Source: Clostridia bacterium (lineage in GTDB: Bacteria > Bacillota > Clostridia > Christensenellales > Borkfalkiaceae). From it: 51,871 nucleotides of DNA. How positions within the stretch are numbered: the stretch's first letter is position 1; each line of letters begins with the position of its first letter. A program made the translations under genes and the position numbers. The stretch is from the NCBI GenBank assembly GCA_017522945.1, contig JAFWXT010000041.1, forward strand, positions 1-51,871, written 5' to 3'. The notes below the pieces were generated by a model. The model was not told the DNA's origin. It did not search any database and worked only from the letters and a program-made list of their open reading frames with translations. Positions 1-8,463 of the stretch are shown here, in pieces.

Positions 1-33
1 GCAACAAAAAAGATAAAAGATAAAAAAAGATAA
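1..33 (+). CDS. C-terminal tail of an upstream ORF, possibly tnpB (partial)
   Basis: Frame 1 is open from the window edge to TAA at 31-33 and gives a short lysine-rich tail (ATKKIKDKKR). A basic C-terminus ending inside the first stem of the adjacent hairpin array is what tnpB genes of IS200/IS605 elements usually show, since the guide RNA overlaps the 3' end of the gene. Only ten codons are visible, so the assignment rests wholly on the neighbouring RNA-like structure. Confidence 0.3.
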   Translation, partial: ATKKIKDKKR

Positions 34-140
34 CGGCTTGCTTGATGCGGTAGGCGAGTCAAGATAGTGCTTAAGCACTTGCCGTTATCATCCCCTTTAG
101 GGGTTAAGCTAAAGCCACCACTTTAGTGGTGGATATTTAC
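1..140 (+). mobile_element. Right end of an IS200/IS605-type element with omega-RNA-like hairpins
   Basis: Four hairpins follow one another. A 9-bp perfect stem GATAACGGC (29-37)/GCCGTTATC (81-89) encloses a palindrome AGTGCTTAAGCACT (66-79). Then come CCCC-TTTA-GGGG (92-103) and CCACCAC-TTTA-GTGGTGG (115-132), both with a TTTA tetraloop. A subterminal hairpin just inside the right end, preceded by a folded RNA that overlaps the end of tnpB, is the known layout of IS200/IS605 elements, where it gives TnpA recognition and the TnpB guide RNA. The 3' boundary near 133-140 (ATATTTACTC) is a guess, because the rest of the element lies outside the window. The DNA just past the boundary would serve as the guide segment. 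Confidence 0.6.
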
Positions 141-322
141 TCATTTAAAAAACACATAAAATAAACTATTTTTTCTTATTTTTGATAAAATCTTGATAAT
201 GCGGAATAAAACTGCGTGATTAGATTTTATAAAGTTTAAAACGCCGTTTGATTTTTAATAACTAATTTAAACAACCTATAACCTTGTAAACTTCTCGTAA
301 CGGAACTTTAAATTAGATTTTT

Positions 323-372
323 ATTTTACAAAGTAAAATTGGTTGAAAAAAACTTTGTGATTATGATATAAT
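323..372 (+). promoter_or_regulatory. fucI promoter with upstream dyad
   Basis: The stretch 141-439 has no gene. It ends in a likely sigma-A promoter: TTGAAA (343-348), 18-nt spacer, TATAAT (367-372) with a TG extended -10 (364-365). Immediately upstream is a perfect inverted repeat ATTTTAC-AAA-GTAAAAT (323-339). A second arm pair, ACAAAGT (328-334) and ACTTTGT (352-358), brackets the -35. These are plausible operator half-sites; the regulator is not identified. The ribosome site for fucI is AAGGTGG just before 440. Confidence 0.6.
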
Positions 373-439
373 GAAAATACTGAAACAAAAATGTTGTAAG
401 TTATATTAAAATTTAAAAAATATTTTAAGGTGGTTAATT

Positions 440-2272
440 ATGGCAAAAAGTAGATATGTTGGCGATTATCCTGTAATAGGAATTCGCCCGATTGTAGATG
501 GCAGACGTGGACCTATGATGCTTCGTGAAAGCTTAGAAGGTCAAGTTATGGCAATGGCAAACGCAGCTAAAAAATTGTTTGAAGAAAATCTTTTTTATTC
601 TAACGGTGAACCCGTTAAAGTAGTAATGGCAGATACTTCAATAGGTCGTGTACCAGAGGCTGCTGCTTGCGCAAACAAGTTTAAGAAAGAGGGCGTAAGC
701 ATAACTTTATCTGTAACCCCTTGTTGGTGTTACGGCTCTGAAACTATGGATATGGACCCAACAACAATTAAAGCAGTTTGGGGTTTTAACGGAACGGAAA
801 GACCGGGCGCAGTATATTTAGCAGCCGTTTTGGCAGGTCATGCTCAAAAAGGACTTCCTGCATTTGGTATCTACGGACACGAAGTTCAAGATAGAGATCA
901 AGTACAAACCATTCCCGAAGACGTTAAAGAAAAATTGCTTCGTTTTGGTCGCGCGGCAGTAGCAGTTGCCACCATGCGCGGTAAATCATACCTTCAAATC
1001 GGTTCGCAATGTATGGGTATTGCAGGATCAATCATTGACCAAGACTTTATAGAATCATACCTTGATATGAGAGTAGAAAGTGTTGATGAAGTTGAAATTC
1101 TTCGTCGTATGGAGGAAGGTATCTATAACGAAGAAGAATATCAAAAAGCACTTAAATGGACAAAAGAACACTGCAAAATGGGTAGAGATGACAACCCCGA
1201 AACAGTAGAGTTCTTAGGTAAAGAAAGAAAAATTAAATTTACCGACGAAGAAAAAGAAAAGCAGTGGGAATTTACCGTTAAAATGTACTGTATAATCAAA
1301 GACCTTATGGCAGGTAACAAAAATTTACCCGATGGTTTTGAAGAAGAAAAGGTAGGTCATAACGCAATCGCGGGGGGATTCCAAGGTCAAAGACAATGGA
1401 CTGATCACTGGCCAAACTGTGACTATCCAGAAGCACTTTTGTCTTCATCATTTGACTACGAGGGCGCAAGAGAACCCTTTACGTTAGCAACTGAAAATGA
1501 TGTTTTAAACGGACTTTGTATGTTGTTTATGAGATTACTTACTCATAGAGCGCAAATCTTTGCAGACGTTAGAACTTACTGGTCAGGAGATGCTACAAAG
1601 CGTGTAACAGGCTACGAGCTTGAAGGAAAGGCAAAAGAATCAGATGGCATTATTCATCTTCTTAACTCTGGCGCAGCCTGTCTTGATGCTTGCGGTGAAT
1701 GTGTAGATGAAAAGGGCAACGCTACAATGAAGAGATGGTGGGAAGTAACCGAAGAAGATATTAAAAAGATGACCGACGCTACCGTGTGGTGCGAAGCAGG
1801 CTTTGATAACTTCCGTGGCGGTGGATTTTCAAGCCACTATACCACAAAAGCTGAAATGCCTTGTACAATGATTAGATTAAATCTTATTAAAGGGTTAGGC
1901 CCTGTAATGCAAATAGCTGAAGGGTGGACTGTTAAACTTCCCGATGATGTATCAGATACTTTAATGGAAAGAACTAACCCTACTTGGCCTTGCACTTGGT
2001 TTGCTCCACGTTGTGACGGAAAGGAAGGAAGTCCGTTTAAAACAGCTTATGAAGTAATGCAAAATTGGGGTGCAAATCACGGCGCGATCTCTTACGGACA
2101 TATCGGTGCAGACTTAATTACAATGTGTTCAATGTTAAGAATCCCCGTATGTATGCACAACGTACCGTTAGACGATATATATCGTCCCGCTGCTTGGAAT
2201 GCTTTCGGTATGGATAAAGAAGGACAAGATTACCGCGCTTGCGCAGCTTACGGGCCATTGTATAAAAAGTAA
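440..2272 (+). CDS. fucI: L-fucose isomerase
   Basis: Converts L-fucose to L-fuculose (and D-arabinose to D-ribulose) in the cytoplasm, the first step of the fucose kinase/aldolase pathway. The protein has 610 residues; E. coli FucI has 591. The three Mn-binding residues can be placed: E352 in ATENDVLNG, D376 in ADVRTYW and H547 in WGANHG, which correspond to E337, D361 and H528 of E. coli. The C-terminus EGQDYRACAAYGPLYKK is nearly identical to the family. The start at 440 follows AAGGTGG. It is the first gene of a run with a GH32 and a DUF5703 enzyme; GH32 starts 6 nt after its stop. No fuculokinase, fuculose-phosphate aldolase or fucose permease is present here, so the later steps must be encoded elsewhere. 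Confidence 0.96.
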   Translation: MAKSRYVGDYPVIGIRPIVDGRRGPMMLRESLEGQVMAMANAAKKLFEENLFYSNGEPVKVVMADTSIGRVPEAAACANKFKKEGVSITLSVTPCWCYGSETMDMDPTTIKAVWGFNGTERPGAVYLAAVLAGHAQKGLPAFGIYGHEVQDRDQVQTIPEDVKEKLLRFGRAAVAVATMRGKSYLQIGSQCMGIAGSIIDQDFIESYLDMRVESVDEVEILRRMEEGIYNEEEYQKALKWTKEHCKMGRDDNPETVEFLGKERKIKFTDEEKEKQWEFTVKMYCIIKDLMAGNKNLPDGFEEEKVGHNAIAGGFQGQRQWTDHWPNCDYPEALLSSSFDYEGAREPFTLATENDVLNGLCMLFMRLLTHRAQIFADVRTYWSGDATKRVTGYELEGKAKESDGIIHLLNSGAACLDACGECVDEKGNATMKRWWEVTEEDIKKMTDATVWCEAGFDNFRGGGFSSHYTTKAEMPCTMIRLNLIKGLGPVMQIAEGWTVKLPDDVSDTLMERTNPTWPCTWFAPRCDGKEGSPFKTAYEVMQNWGANHGAISYGHIGADLITMCSMLRIPVCMHNVPLDDIYRPAAWNAFGMDKEGQDYRACAAYGPLYKK

Positions 2273-2278
2273 AATAGA

Positions 2279-3385
2279 ATGAGTGGATTTTTATATCATT
2301 TTGAACAAAAAAAAGGTTGGATGAACGATCCTAACGGTTGTGTTTTTTTTAAAGGGCGTTATCATATATTTTTTCAATATCGTGAAAACGGCATAAAATC
2401 GCAAACGTGGTGGGGACATGCGGTTTCTGACGATCTGCTACGTTGGAATGAGTTAAACGTTGCAATAAAAAGTGAAAACTACTGGGAAGACGTAGGTTGT
2501 TGGTCGGGCTCTGCTATAGTTAAAAATGAAATGTTATACCTTTTTTATACTTCTGCTTCTTCAACACGCGGGCAAACGGTATCTATTGCCTACACGGATG
2601 ATGGAAAAACTTTTTTCCGCTATGAAAAAAATCCCGTAATCGCAAATTCTCCGCTTGGAAATAACGATAATTTTCGCGACCCAAAAGTATTTGAATACTG
2701 CGGTAAATATTATATGCTAATCGGTACGGAATTTAACGGTAGGGGGTCAATTCTTTCATTTGTTTCGGATAATCTTTTCGACTGGTCGTATCTTGACGAG
2801 TTTTATGTAAGTACGAAATACGAGTTTCCGTCTTCTAGAACCTTGGAATGCCCAGATTTTTTCCCTTTACAAGATAAATGGGTATTAAAATTTTCTTCTC
2901 AACTGCATAGTAAAGAAATTTTTATCGTTGGCAGGTTTGATGGTAAAACTTTTACGCCTGAAGGTGAAGAATATATAGTAGATGCGGGTAACGAGTTGTA
3001 TGCTATGCAAACGTTCGCAAACGTGCCAGATAGAACTTTGGCAATTGGCTGGATGTGGAATTGGGGAAAACCTAGAACGAATGAGTATGCAACTAGAACG
3101 GGAATGATGTGTATCGTTCGAGAATTATCATTAAAAAACGGAAAAGTATATAATTATCCTGTACAAAGTGCCCGTCATCTTTTAAAACCGCAAAGTGAAT
3201 ACATGAAAGTAGATGGTGATATAATAACGGTATTCGGCAAAAACGGTGCGCCAGTTTTATGTAAAGATATGAAAGAATATAATGGTGTTAAAAAGGTGGA
3301 TAAAGTAGAAATTATTCACGATTTTAATACTGTAGAGATATTCATCAACGATGGTGAAGCATCTATTACTCAATGGTTAGTGTAA
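2279..3385 (+). CDS. GH32 beta-fructosidase, cytoplasmic
   Basis: Hydrolyses terminal beta-fructofuranosides (sucrose, sucrose-6-phosphate or fructo-oligosaccharides). All three GH32 signatures are present: WMNDPNG with nucleophile D17, FRDP with transition-state stabiliser D134, and the EC motif with acid/base E190. The five-bladed propeller is followed by a short C-terminal sheet ending in a VEIFINDGEASITQW-type motif. At 368 residues it is shorter than the usual 450-500, mainly in the C-terminal sandwich. There is no signal peptide, so it acts inside the cell. It begins 6 nt after fucI and is probably cotranscribed. The substrate cannot be read from the sequence; its place beside fucose genes is unusual for a fructosidase. 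Confidence 0.92.
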   Translation: MSGFLYHFEQKKGWMNDPNGCVFFKGRYHIFFQYRENGIKSQTWWGHAVSDDLLRWNELNVAIKSENYWEDVGCWSGSAIVKNEMLYLFYTSASSTRGQTVSIAYTDDGKTFFRYEKNPVIANSPLGNNDNFRDPKVFEYCGKYYMLIGTEFNGRGSILSFVSDNLFDWSYLDEFYVSTKYEFPSSRTLECPDFFPLQDKWVLKFSSQLHSKEIFIVGRFDGKTFTPEGEEYIVDAGNELYAMQTFANVPDRTLAIGWMWNWGKPRTNEYATRTGMMCIVRELSLKNGKVYNYPVQSARHLLKPQSEYMKVDGDIITVFGKNGAPVLCKDMKEYNGVKKVDKVEIIHDFNTVEIFINDGEASITQWLV

Positions 3386-3441
3386 TATGCGATAATTTTA
3401 ACATATTTTAAATCGAATAGAATTTAGATAGGAGAAAACTT

Positions 3442-5574
3442 ATGAGCGGAAAATTGATAACCGATTATTCATTTCATTACTTTGGTGTGATGGATAACGC
3501 TATGCAATCCTTACCCGTTGGTAACGGAGATATTGGCGCTAACGTTTGGTTAACAGATGACGGAAAAATTCATTTTTTGATTTCTAAATCAAACGCGTGG
3601 AGTGAATTGAGCCGTTTATTAAAAGTAGCTCATATAGAATTATCGATTTTGCCTTCGCCTTTTATTGGTGGCGCGCAATTTTGTTTAAATATTGCTGATG
3701 GCGTGTTAGATGTTTTTAATGGTAATAATAGATTAAAAATTTATGCCGATGCGTTTGCTCCTTGTGTAAGAGTGATTTTAAACACAGAGCAACCTGTTAA
3801 GGTATCGGCAAAACTTATAAATTACCGCAATCAAGTTATTGATCCTAATAGTGATTTTTCTAATTATTTTATGAGTGGATCTAATTGTGGCATTGTTGAA
3901 AGTGCAGACATAATTACTGCCACAAAAAAAGGCGGTGTTGCGCAAATTCATCGCAACGAACAAAGTTGTTATGAATTTTCCTTAAAAAATCAACATATGG
4001 ATGCTTATTTAGGAAGGGAAAAAGATCCCCTTCTTGGGCTTACTTTTGGCGTTGGTTTATATTCAAACGATATGATTGCCGAAGGCGAGTGTTTAATTTC
4101 TAAAAACGTTACACAAATAAATACATCCTTTTTTGTTGAAAGTAAATATACAAATAACGTTACGGAATTTATAGATGCTTTAGACCTTCTTTGTGAGCGT
4201 TATGGCTTTGCAACTGAAAAAGGATATGCTACGCACGTGCAAAGCTGGCGAAACTTTTGGGGTAAATCATATATTTTTGTTTCTGGGGACGAACAAGCAG
4301 AGAGTATAACGCGCGCGTTTTTATATCAAAGGTATTTAACTCGCTGTGCGGATAGGGGGAATGCACCTATTAAGTTTAACGGATCGCTCTTTACTGCTGA
4401 TAAGATGCAAGGATACTCAGAAAATTATGATGCACGCCGTTGGGGCGCGCCATACTGGTTTCAAAATACGCGCATACCATATTGGTATCTACTATATATG
4501 GGCGATTATGAATCTATGCTTCCGTTTTTTGATACCTATCTTAATATGATGCCTATTGCGAAGAGTAGATGTGAAAATTATTTTGGGCATGATGGAATTT
4601 TAATTCCAGAAACGGTATCACATTTTGGATTATACGCTAACGCTAACTACGGTTTTGTTAATGAAAATGGTGTTCGTGAGTGCAATAGCGGACGAGCATT
4701 GCGACGCGGTGAGCCTTGTAACGGCTTTATTAGATATCATTACAACGGAATGTTAGAACTATCGTATATGATGTTAAAATATTTAGAACTTTCGGGTGAT
4801 ATCTCTCGTAAAGAGCAAATGCTTTTATTTATTGAAAAAACGTTGTTATTTTTTGATCGTCATTTTGATAAAAATAACGGAAAATTGGTTATGAATCCGG
4901 TTTCTGCGCTTGAAACTTGGCAAATGTGCGTGAATGATGCGCCTAACATAGCGGGATTAAAGGCAGTTTGTGAAAAACTAAATTCTATGCAAAGTCTTTA
5001 TCCATCTTTAAAAGCAGTGCTTGACAGTATTCTCCCTGCAATTCCAAATTTACCTTTTGAAGAATCTAAAGATGGGGCTGTGTTAGCGCCGTGCGAAATT
5101 AAGATACTTAAGCAGACAAATAACTCAGAGAATCCAGAGTTGTATGCAGTTTTTCCGTTTGAATTATACGGACTTAATAAAGACGGGTTAGACGTAGCTC
5201 GTCGCACCTATAATAGACGCGTTAATCGCCATAAAGGCGGTTGGAGTCAGGACCCTGTTGACGCTGCGTTGTTAGGGCTTGAAGATGAGGCGGTGGCACA
5301 TTTAATTCGCCAAAGCGCTATGAAGGACGCGCGCGCAATATTTCCTGCCTTTTTTGGGCCTAATTTTGATGAAACGCCCGACCAAGATCACGGTGGCATG
5401 ACTTCGCTTTGTTTGATATTTATGTTATTACAAACGAACGGCAAGGATTATACTGCGTTCCCTGTTTGGCCAAAAAAATGGAACGTACGTTTCCGCCTTC
5501 CACTAAAAAATGGTGTCTATATTTGTGGCGAGCAGGTTGACGGCAAGCGTATAGTACGCGAAGAACACGTTTAA
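3442..5574 (+). CDS. DUF5703 / GH95-like (alpha/alpha)6 glycosidase
   Basis: Predicted cytoplasmic glycosidase of 710 residues without a signal peptide. The N-terminal block (SLPVGNGDIGANVWL, then FLISKSNAWSE and RLLK) is characteristic of DUF5703, a family of beta-sandwich plus (alpha/alpha)6-barrel proteins related to GH95 alpha-L-fucosidases/galactosidases. The middle region (WGAPYWFQNTRIPYWYLL, PFFDTYLNMMP) resembles the substrate-cleft helices of GH95-type barrels. The C-terminus carries a barrel tail and a final beta-strand region. Lying in a run with fucI makes release of L-fucose plausible, but DUF5703 has no well-established activity that I can cite, so the substrate is inferred. Ribosome site: AGGAGAAA before 3442. 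Confidence 0.8.
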   Translation: MSGKLITDYSFHYFGVMDNAMQSLPVGNGDIGANVWLTDDGKIHFLISKSNAWSELSRLLKVAHIELSILPSPFIGGAQFCLNIADGVLDVFNGNNRLKIYADAFAPCVRVILNTEQPVKVSAKLINYRNQVIDPNSDFSNYFMSGSNCGIVESADIITATKKGGVAQIHRNEQSCYEFSLKNQHMDAYLGREKDPLLGLTFGVGLYSNDMIAEGECLISKNVTQINTSFFVESKYTNNVTEFIDALDLLCERYGFATEKGYATHVQSWRNFWGKSYIFVSGDEQAESITRAFLYQRYLTRCADRGNAPIKFNGSLFTADKMQGYSENYDARRWGAPYWFQNTRIPYWYLLYMGDYESMLPFFDTYLNMMPIAKSRCENYFGHDGILIPETVSHFGLYANANYGFVNENGVRECNSGRALRRGEPCNGFIRYHYNGMLELSYMMLKYLELSGDISRKEQMLLFIEKTLLFFDRHFDKNNGKLVMNPVSALETWQMCVNDAPNIAGLKAVCEKLNSMQSLYPSLKAVLDSILPAIPNLPFEESKDGAVLAPCEIKILKQTNNSENPELYAVFPFELYGLNKDGLDVARRTYNRRVNRHKGGWSQDPVDAALLGLEDEAVAHLIRQSAMKDARAIFPAFFGPNFDETPDQDHGGMTSLCLIFMLLQTNGKDYTAFPVWPKKWNVRFRLPLKNGVYICGEQVDGKRIVREEHV

Positions 5575-5684
5575 AAAGCTATTAGTTAATATAACCTATA
5601 TTTAATTATTTTGTTTGAGTAAGGGGATAAAATAAAAACTTTTTGTTTTACAGTTGACGATAATGTTGCATACAAGGGGGGTAT

Positions 5685-6245
5685 ATGTATTATTGCGAGA
5701 AATGTCATTCAGTTTACGATGAGAATAGTTGCTTATCTTGCGGAATAGAACAACTTAGAAAGGTAAGGGATGATGATTTTTGTTTTTTAACAACGGTTAG
5801 TGAAAACTTTGGTAAAATGATTATTGAATGTTTCAAAAACGAAGGTATTAATTATGCAATAATCCCAGTAGGTGACGGGGTAAGAAGTAAGTTTGCGTTA
5901 ACACTTGGCAATTATCAAATTTACGTGCAATATAATAAATTTAACAAGGCGAAAGATATTTTTGAATTTTTAACTGAAAACAATTCTACAGAAAAGTTAA
6001 AAGAAAAAATATTAGCAAACGTGGATAAGTGGCATTTTGAAAACGAAAGAGCCAAAAAAAGAGTAATCAAAAAATTAAAACTAACACAAGATAATGATTT
6101 GATAGAATGTATAAAAGAAAAAGTAGAGCAAGCGCAATCAGTTGAAGACGTGGGCTTGATGGTGGATAATGAACACGGAATACTTGTTAAAACAGATGAC
6201 GTGATATTATGGTTTTCTTCGATAAGTTTTAAAATTAATTTATAA
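5685..6245 (+). CDS. Zinc-ribbon protein with DUF2007-like domain
   Basis: A 186-residue cytoplasmic protein. The N-terminus holds a four-cysteine zinc ribbon (CEKC at 4-7, then CLSCG). Next comes an alpha/beta segment (about 28-95: NYAIIPVGDGVRSKFALTLGNYQIYV) that resembles the small DUF2007/putative signal-transducing fold. The C-terminal half is charged and helical. I do not know its function. A strong Shine-Dalgarno (AGGGGGG) lies just before the start. It follows the glycosidase by 110 nt and ends before a bidirectional terminator, so it may be expressed with or separately from the fucose genes. Confidence 0.7.
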   Translation: MYYCEKCHSVYDENSCLSCGIEQLRKVRDDDFCFLTTVSENFGKMIIECFKNEGINYAIIPVGDGVRSKFALTLGNYQIYVQYNKFNKAKDIFEFLTENNSTEKLKEKILANVDKWHFENERAKKRVIKKLKLTQDNDLIECIKEKVEQAQSVEDVGLMVDNEHGILVKTDDVILWFSSISFKINL

Positions 6246-6258
6246 ATTTTAATTTATT

Positions 6259-6297
6259 AAAGGGCCTTTAATCGCGTTATAGGGGCACATTTTTGTA
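6259..6297 (+). repeat. Degenerate copy A of the dispersed terminator-type repeat
   Basis: Contains TTTAATCGCGTTATAGGGGC followed by ACATTTTTGT. This matches copy B at 30154-30190 over the loop and right arm, but the left arm (AAGGGCC instead of AAGTGCCC) no longer pairs. It lies just after the stop of the zinc-ribbon gene, as the other copies follow genes. Confidence 0.6.
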
Positions 6298-6352
6298 AAA
6301 AATAGTTAATACTTACTATTGAAATTACACTAAAATTAAATAAAAGAATAAT

Positions 6353-6393
6353 AAAAAGGTAGTTATCTTAAAAAAAGAAAACTACCTTTTTTT
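6353..6393. terminator. Bidirectional intrinsic terminator
   Basis: A-rich run plus GGTAGTT (6358-6364) pairs with AACTACC (6380-6386) followed by T7. With the flanking A and T tracts it can stop transcription in both directions. It sits between the convergent genes ending at 6245 (+) and 6431 (-). Confidence 0.85.
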
Positions 6394-6430
6394 GTTTAAA
6401 AAATCAAACTGATGTGACAAAAACTAATTG

Positions 6431-7240
6431 TTAATCTTTTTGTAAATCGTCGCTTGGTTTTCGATTGAAAAAGCTGACGTAGTTACGATAAAAAACTGAA
6501 TAATCGTTATAACCTAAATCTTGAGCAATAGCGGTGATTGCTTCCTTTTTATTTGTAGAAGAAATTAAGCTTTGAGCCAAAAGCATTTTTTTTGTTTTTA
6601 TATAGTGCATTGGGGTAGTGTTTAGTTTCTCTTTAAACAAATGAAAAATATGTCCTTCGCTTAAAAAACAATTATTAGAAATATCTAATACGGTAATGTT
6701 TTTTCTAATGTTTGCGTTTATGTATTGAAGAACTCCTTTTAAAGAGGTGTGTTCGGTAGAATCTTGCAAATTATTATCGTGTGGTATTAAGTGATTGATT
6801 GTAAAAATTAATTCTCGCGTTTTAATTTCAAAAATTTCTTCTCGATTTTCTTCGTTGCAATGCTCGTAATAATAGGCCAATTCTTCTAATTGGCGCTGTA
6901 AAATCTTATGCTTATCAAATAATAGCAACACCTTGTTTAAATTGACGTTTCCATTAAATTTGTTTTGAAAAATAACTAAATTAATTCTTTCGTAGGTATC
7001 GCCCGGTGCAACTTGCAAAAAATGATATAGACCAGGTGGAATGATCAATAAATCGCCTGGTTTTAAGTGGATTGAATTTCCTTCATACCCGCAAGTTGGC
7101 GTTCCTTCAACAACGTATAAAATTTCGTGCCCCGCGTGTGCGTGCGACGTAAAGTTGGTTAAACTTTTAGAGTGTGTTTTTGAGTGCTTGTACAAAAGAA
7201 AATCAAACTTCACATAATCGTAAAATATTGTCTGTGCCAT
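6431..7240 (-). CDS. AraC-family transcription regulator (cupin + HTH)
   Basis: A 269-residue one-component regulator. Residues about 25-100 form a cupin-type ligand domain (HAHAGHEILYVVEG, GDLLIIPPGLYH); the last 100 residues hold two AraC HTH motifs (CFLSEGHIFHLFKEKLNTTPMHYIKTKK and IAQDLGYNDYSVFYRNYVSFFNRKP). Start supported by GAGG 7 nt upstream on the - strand. It is transcribed away from the Gfo/Idh/MocA-nagBA operon at 7380, so it most likely controls that operon and, through overlapping promoters, itself. The ligand is unknown, probably a sugar released by the pathway. Confidence 0.93.
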   Translation of the reverse strand: MAQTIFYDYVKFDFLLYKHSKTHSKSLTNFTSHAHAGHEILYVVEGTPTCGYEGNSIHLKPGDLLIIPPGLYHFLQVAPGDTYERINLVIFQNKFNGNVNLNKVLLLFDKHKILQRQLEELAYYYEHCNEENREEIFEIKTRELIFTINHLIPHDNNLQDSTEHTSLKGVLQYINANIRKNITVLDISNNCFLSEGHIFHLFKEKLNTTPMHYIKTKKMLLAQSLISSTNKKEAITAIAQDLGYNDYSVFYRNYVSFFNRKPSDDLQKD

Positions 7241-7260
7241 AATAACCTCAAAAATATGAT

Positions 7261-7319
7261 TATTTGCAATATAATTATAACATATTGCAATTGAAATTGC
7301 AAATATTATTATGTATAAT
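7261..7319. promoter_or_regulatory. Overlapping divergent promoters with three TTGCAA boxes
   Basis: Rightward promoter: TTGAAA (7291-7296), 17-nt spacer, TATAAT (7314-7319), for the gene at 7380. Leftward promoter: on the - strand TTGCAA (7302-7297), 17-nt spacer, TATAAT (7279-7274), for the AraC gene. Palindromic TTGCAA cores, mostly within ATTTGCAAT-like flanks, occur at 7264-7269, 7285-7290 and 7297-7302. The first two are 21 bp apart, two helical turns. One box is the leftward -35 and abuts the rightward -35, so a bound regulator would affect both directions. Confidence 0.7.
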
Positions 7320-7379
7320 TTAATTAAATTATAAAAGCTATAAGCACCTTTACGTGTTTATTGTAAATAAGGAGAAAAT

Positions 7380-8453
7380 ATGAAAAAACTTAATTTAGCA
7401 ATTATTGGGCAAGGAAGAAGCGGTAAAGATATTCACGGTGTATATTACGTTAGTGATAAAAACGAATATTACAACGTAAAATACGTAGTTGATGCGGATG
7501 CTCGTCGCCGTGAAATTTCAAAAAATCGATATCCTGGTTGTGAAGTTTTTGACGATTATAAAAAACTGTTTGATAAAAAGGATATTGACGTAGTTATTAA
7601 CGCATCATATTCATATATGCATTTTGATACTACTAAAGATTTATTAGAGCACGGCTTTAACGTTTTAGTTGAAAAGCCATTTTGCCGTAACACATACGAA
7701 TGCAATACCTTAATTAACTTAGCAAAGAAAAATAATTTATTGTTAACTGTTTTTCAACAAACTTTCTTTGCTCCTTACTACGAGTTTACAAAAGAGTTGA
7801 TGCATAGCGGTAAAATTGGCGAAATTCAACAAGTAAGCATACGTTTTAACGGCTTTTCTCGCCGTTGGGATTGGCAAACCTTACAAAAAATGATGGGCGG
7901 AAACAGTTATAATACAGGTCCTCACCCTATCGGTATTGCGGTTGGTCTTTTAGATTTTGACAAAAACGCCGAAGTTGTATTCTCAACGCATTCAACTACT
8001 GAAATGTCAAGTGGGGATTCAGATGACTTTGTAAAAATTATTATGAAAGCACCGAATAAACCCGTTATTGATATAGAAATTAATAACACCGATGCTTATT
8101 GTGATTATAACGTAAAACTTCAAGGCTCACGCGGAACTTGCAAAGCAACGGTTAGCAAGTATAAGATGAAATACGTTATTCCTGGCGAAAATCCAGAGCG
8201 TCCTTGCGTTGCAGAATTTTTACAAGATGCAGAAGGCAATCCATTATATTGCTCGGAAAAACTAATTACCCACGAAGAAGAAGGAACTTTCGACGGTACT
8301 GCTTTTGACGTTGGAACTCAAGAATTTTATAAAGATATGTACTTTGCTTTAACCGAAGGTAGGCCTTTACGCTATACCGCCGACGAATATAAGCAGGTTA
8401 TTAGTGTTATTGAAAAGGTACACGCGGATAATCCTTTAACCGTTAAATTTTAA
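7380..8453 (+). CDS. Gfo/Idh/MocA-family oxidoreductase (first of three)
   Basis: NAD(P)-dependent sugar or cyclitol dehydrogenase, 357 residues. An N-terminal Rossmann fold starts with LAIIGQGRSGKDIHG. The EKP motif (VEKPFCRNTYECN, near residue 97) closes the nucleotide domain, and the C-terminal alpha/beta domain contains the usual GPHPIG segment near residue 180. It is the first gene of an operon reaching 13224; the next gene starts 10 nt after its stop. Members of this superfamily oxidise sugars at C3 or another position, or act as glycosidases by oxidation-elimination (GH109 and relatives). Which reaction applies here cannot be told from sequence alone. Confidence 0.9.
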   Translation: MKKLNLAIIGQGRSGKDIHGVYYVSDKNEYYNVKYVVDADARRREISKNRYPGCEVFDDYKKLFDKKDIDVVINASYSYMHFDTTKDLLEHGFNVLVEKPFCRNTYECNTLINLAKKNNLLLTVFQQTFFAPYYEFTKELMHSGKIGEIQQVSIRFNGFSRRWDWQTLQKMMGGNSYNTGPHPIGIAVGLLDFDKNAEVVFSTHSTTEMSSGDSDDFVKIIMKAPNKPVIDIEINNTDAYCDYNVKLQGSRGTCKATVSKYKMKYVIPGENPERPCVAEFLQDAEGNPLYCSEKLITHEEEGTFDGTAFDVGTQEFYKDMYFALTEGRPLRYTADEYKQVISVIEKVHADNPLTVKF

Positions 8454-8463
8454 GGAGAAAATT

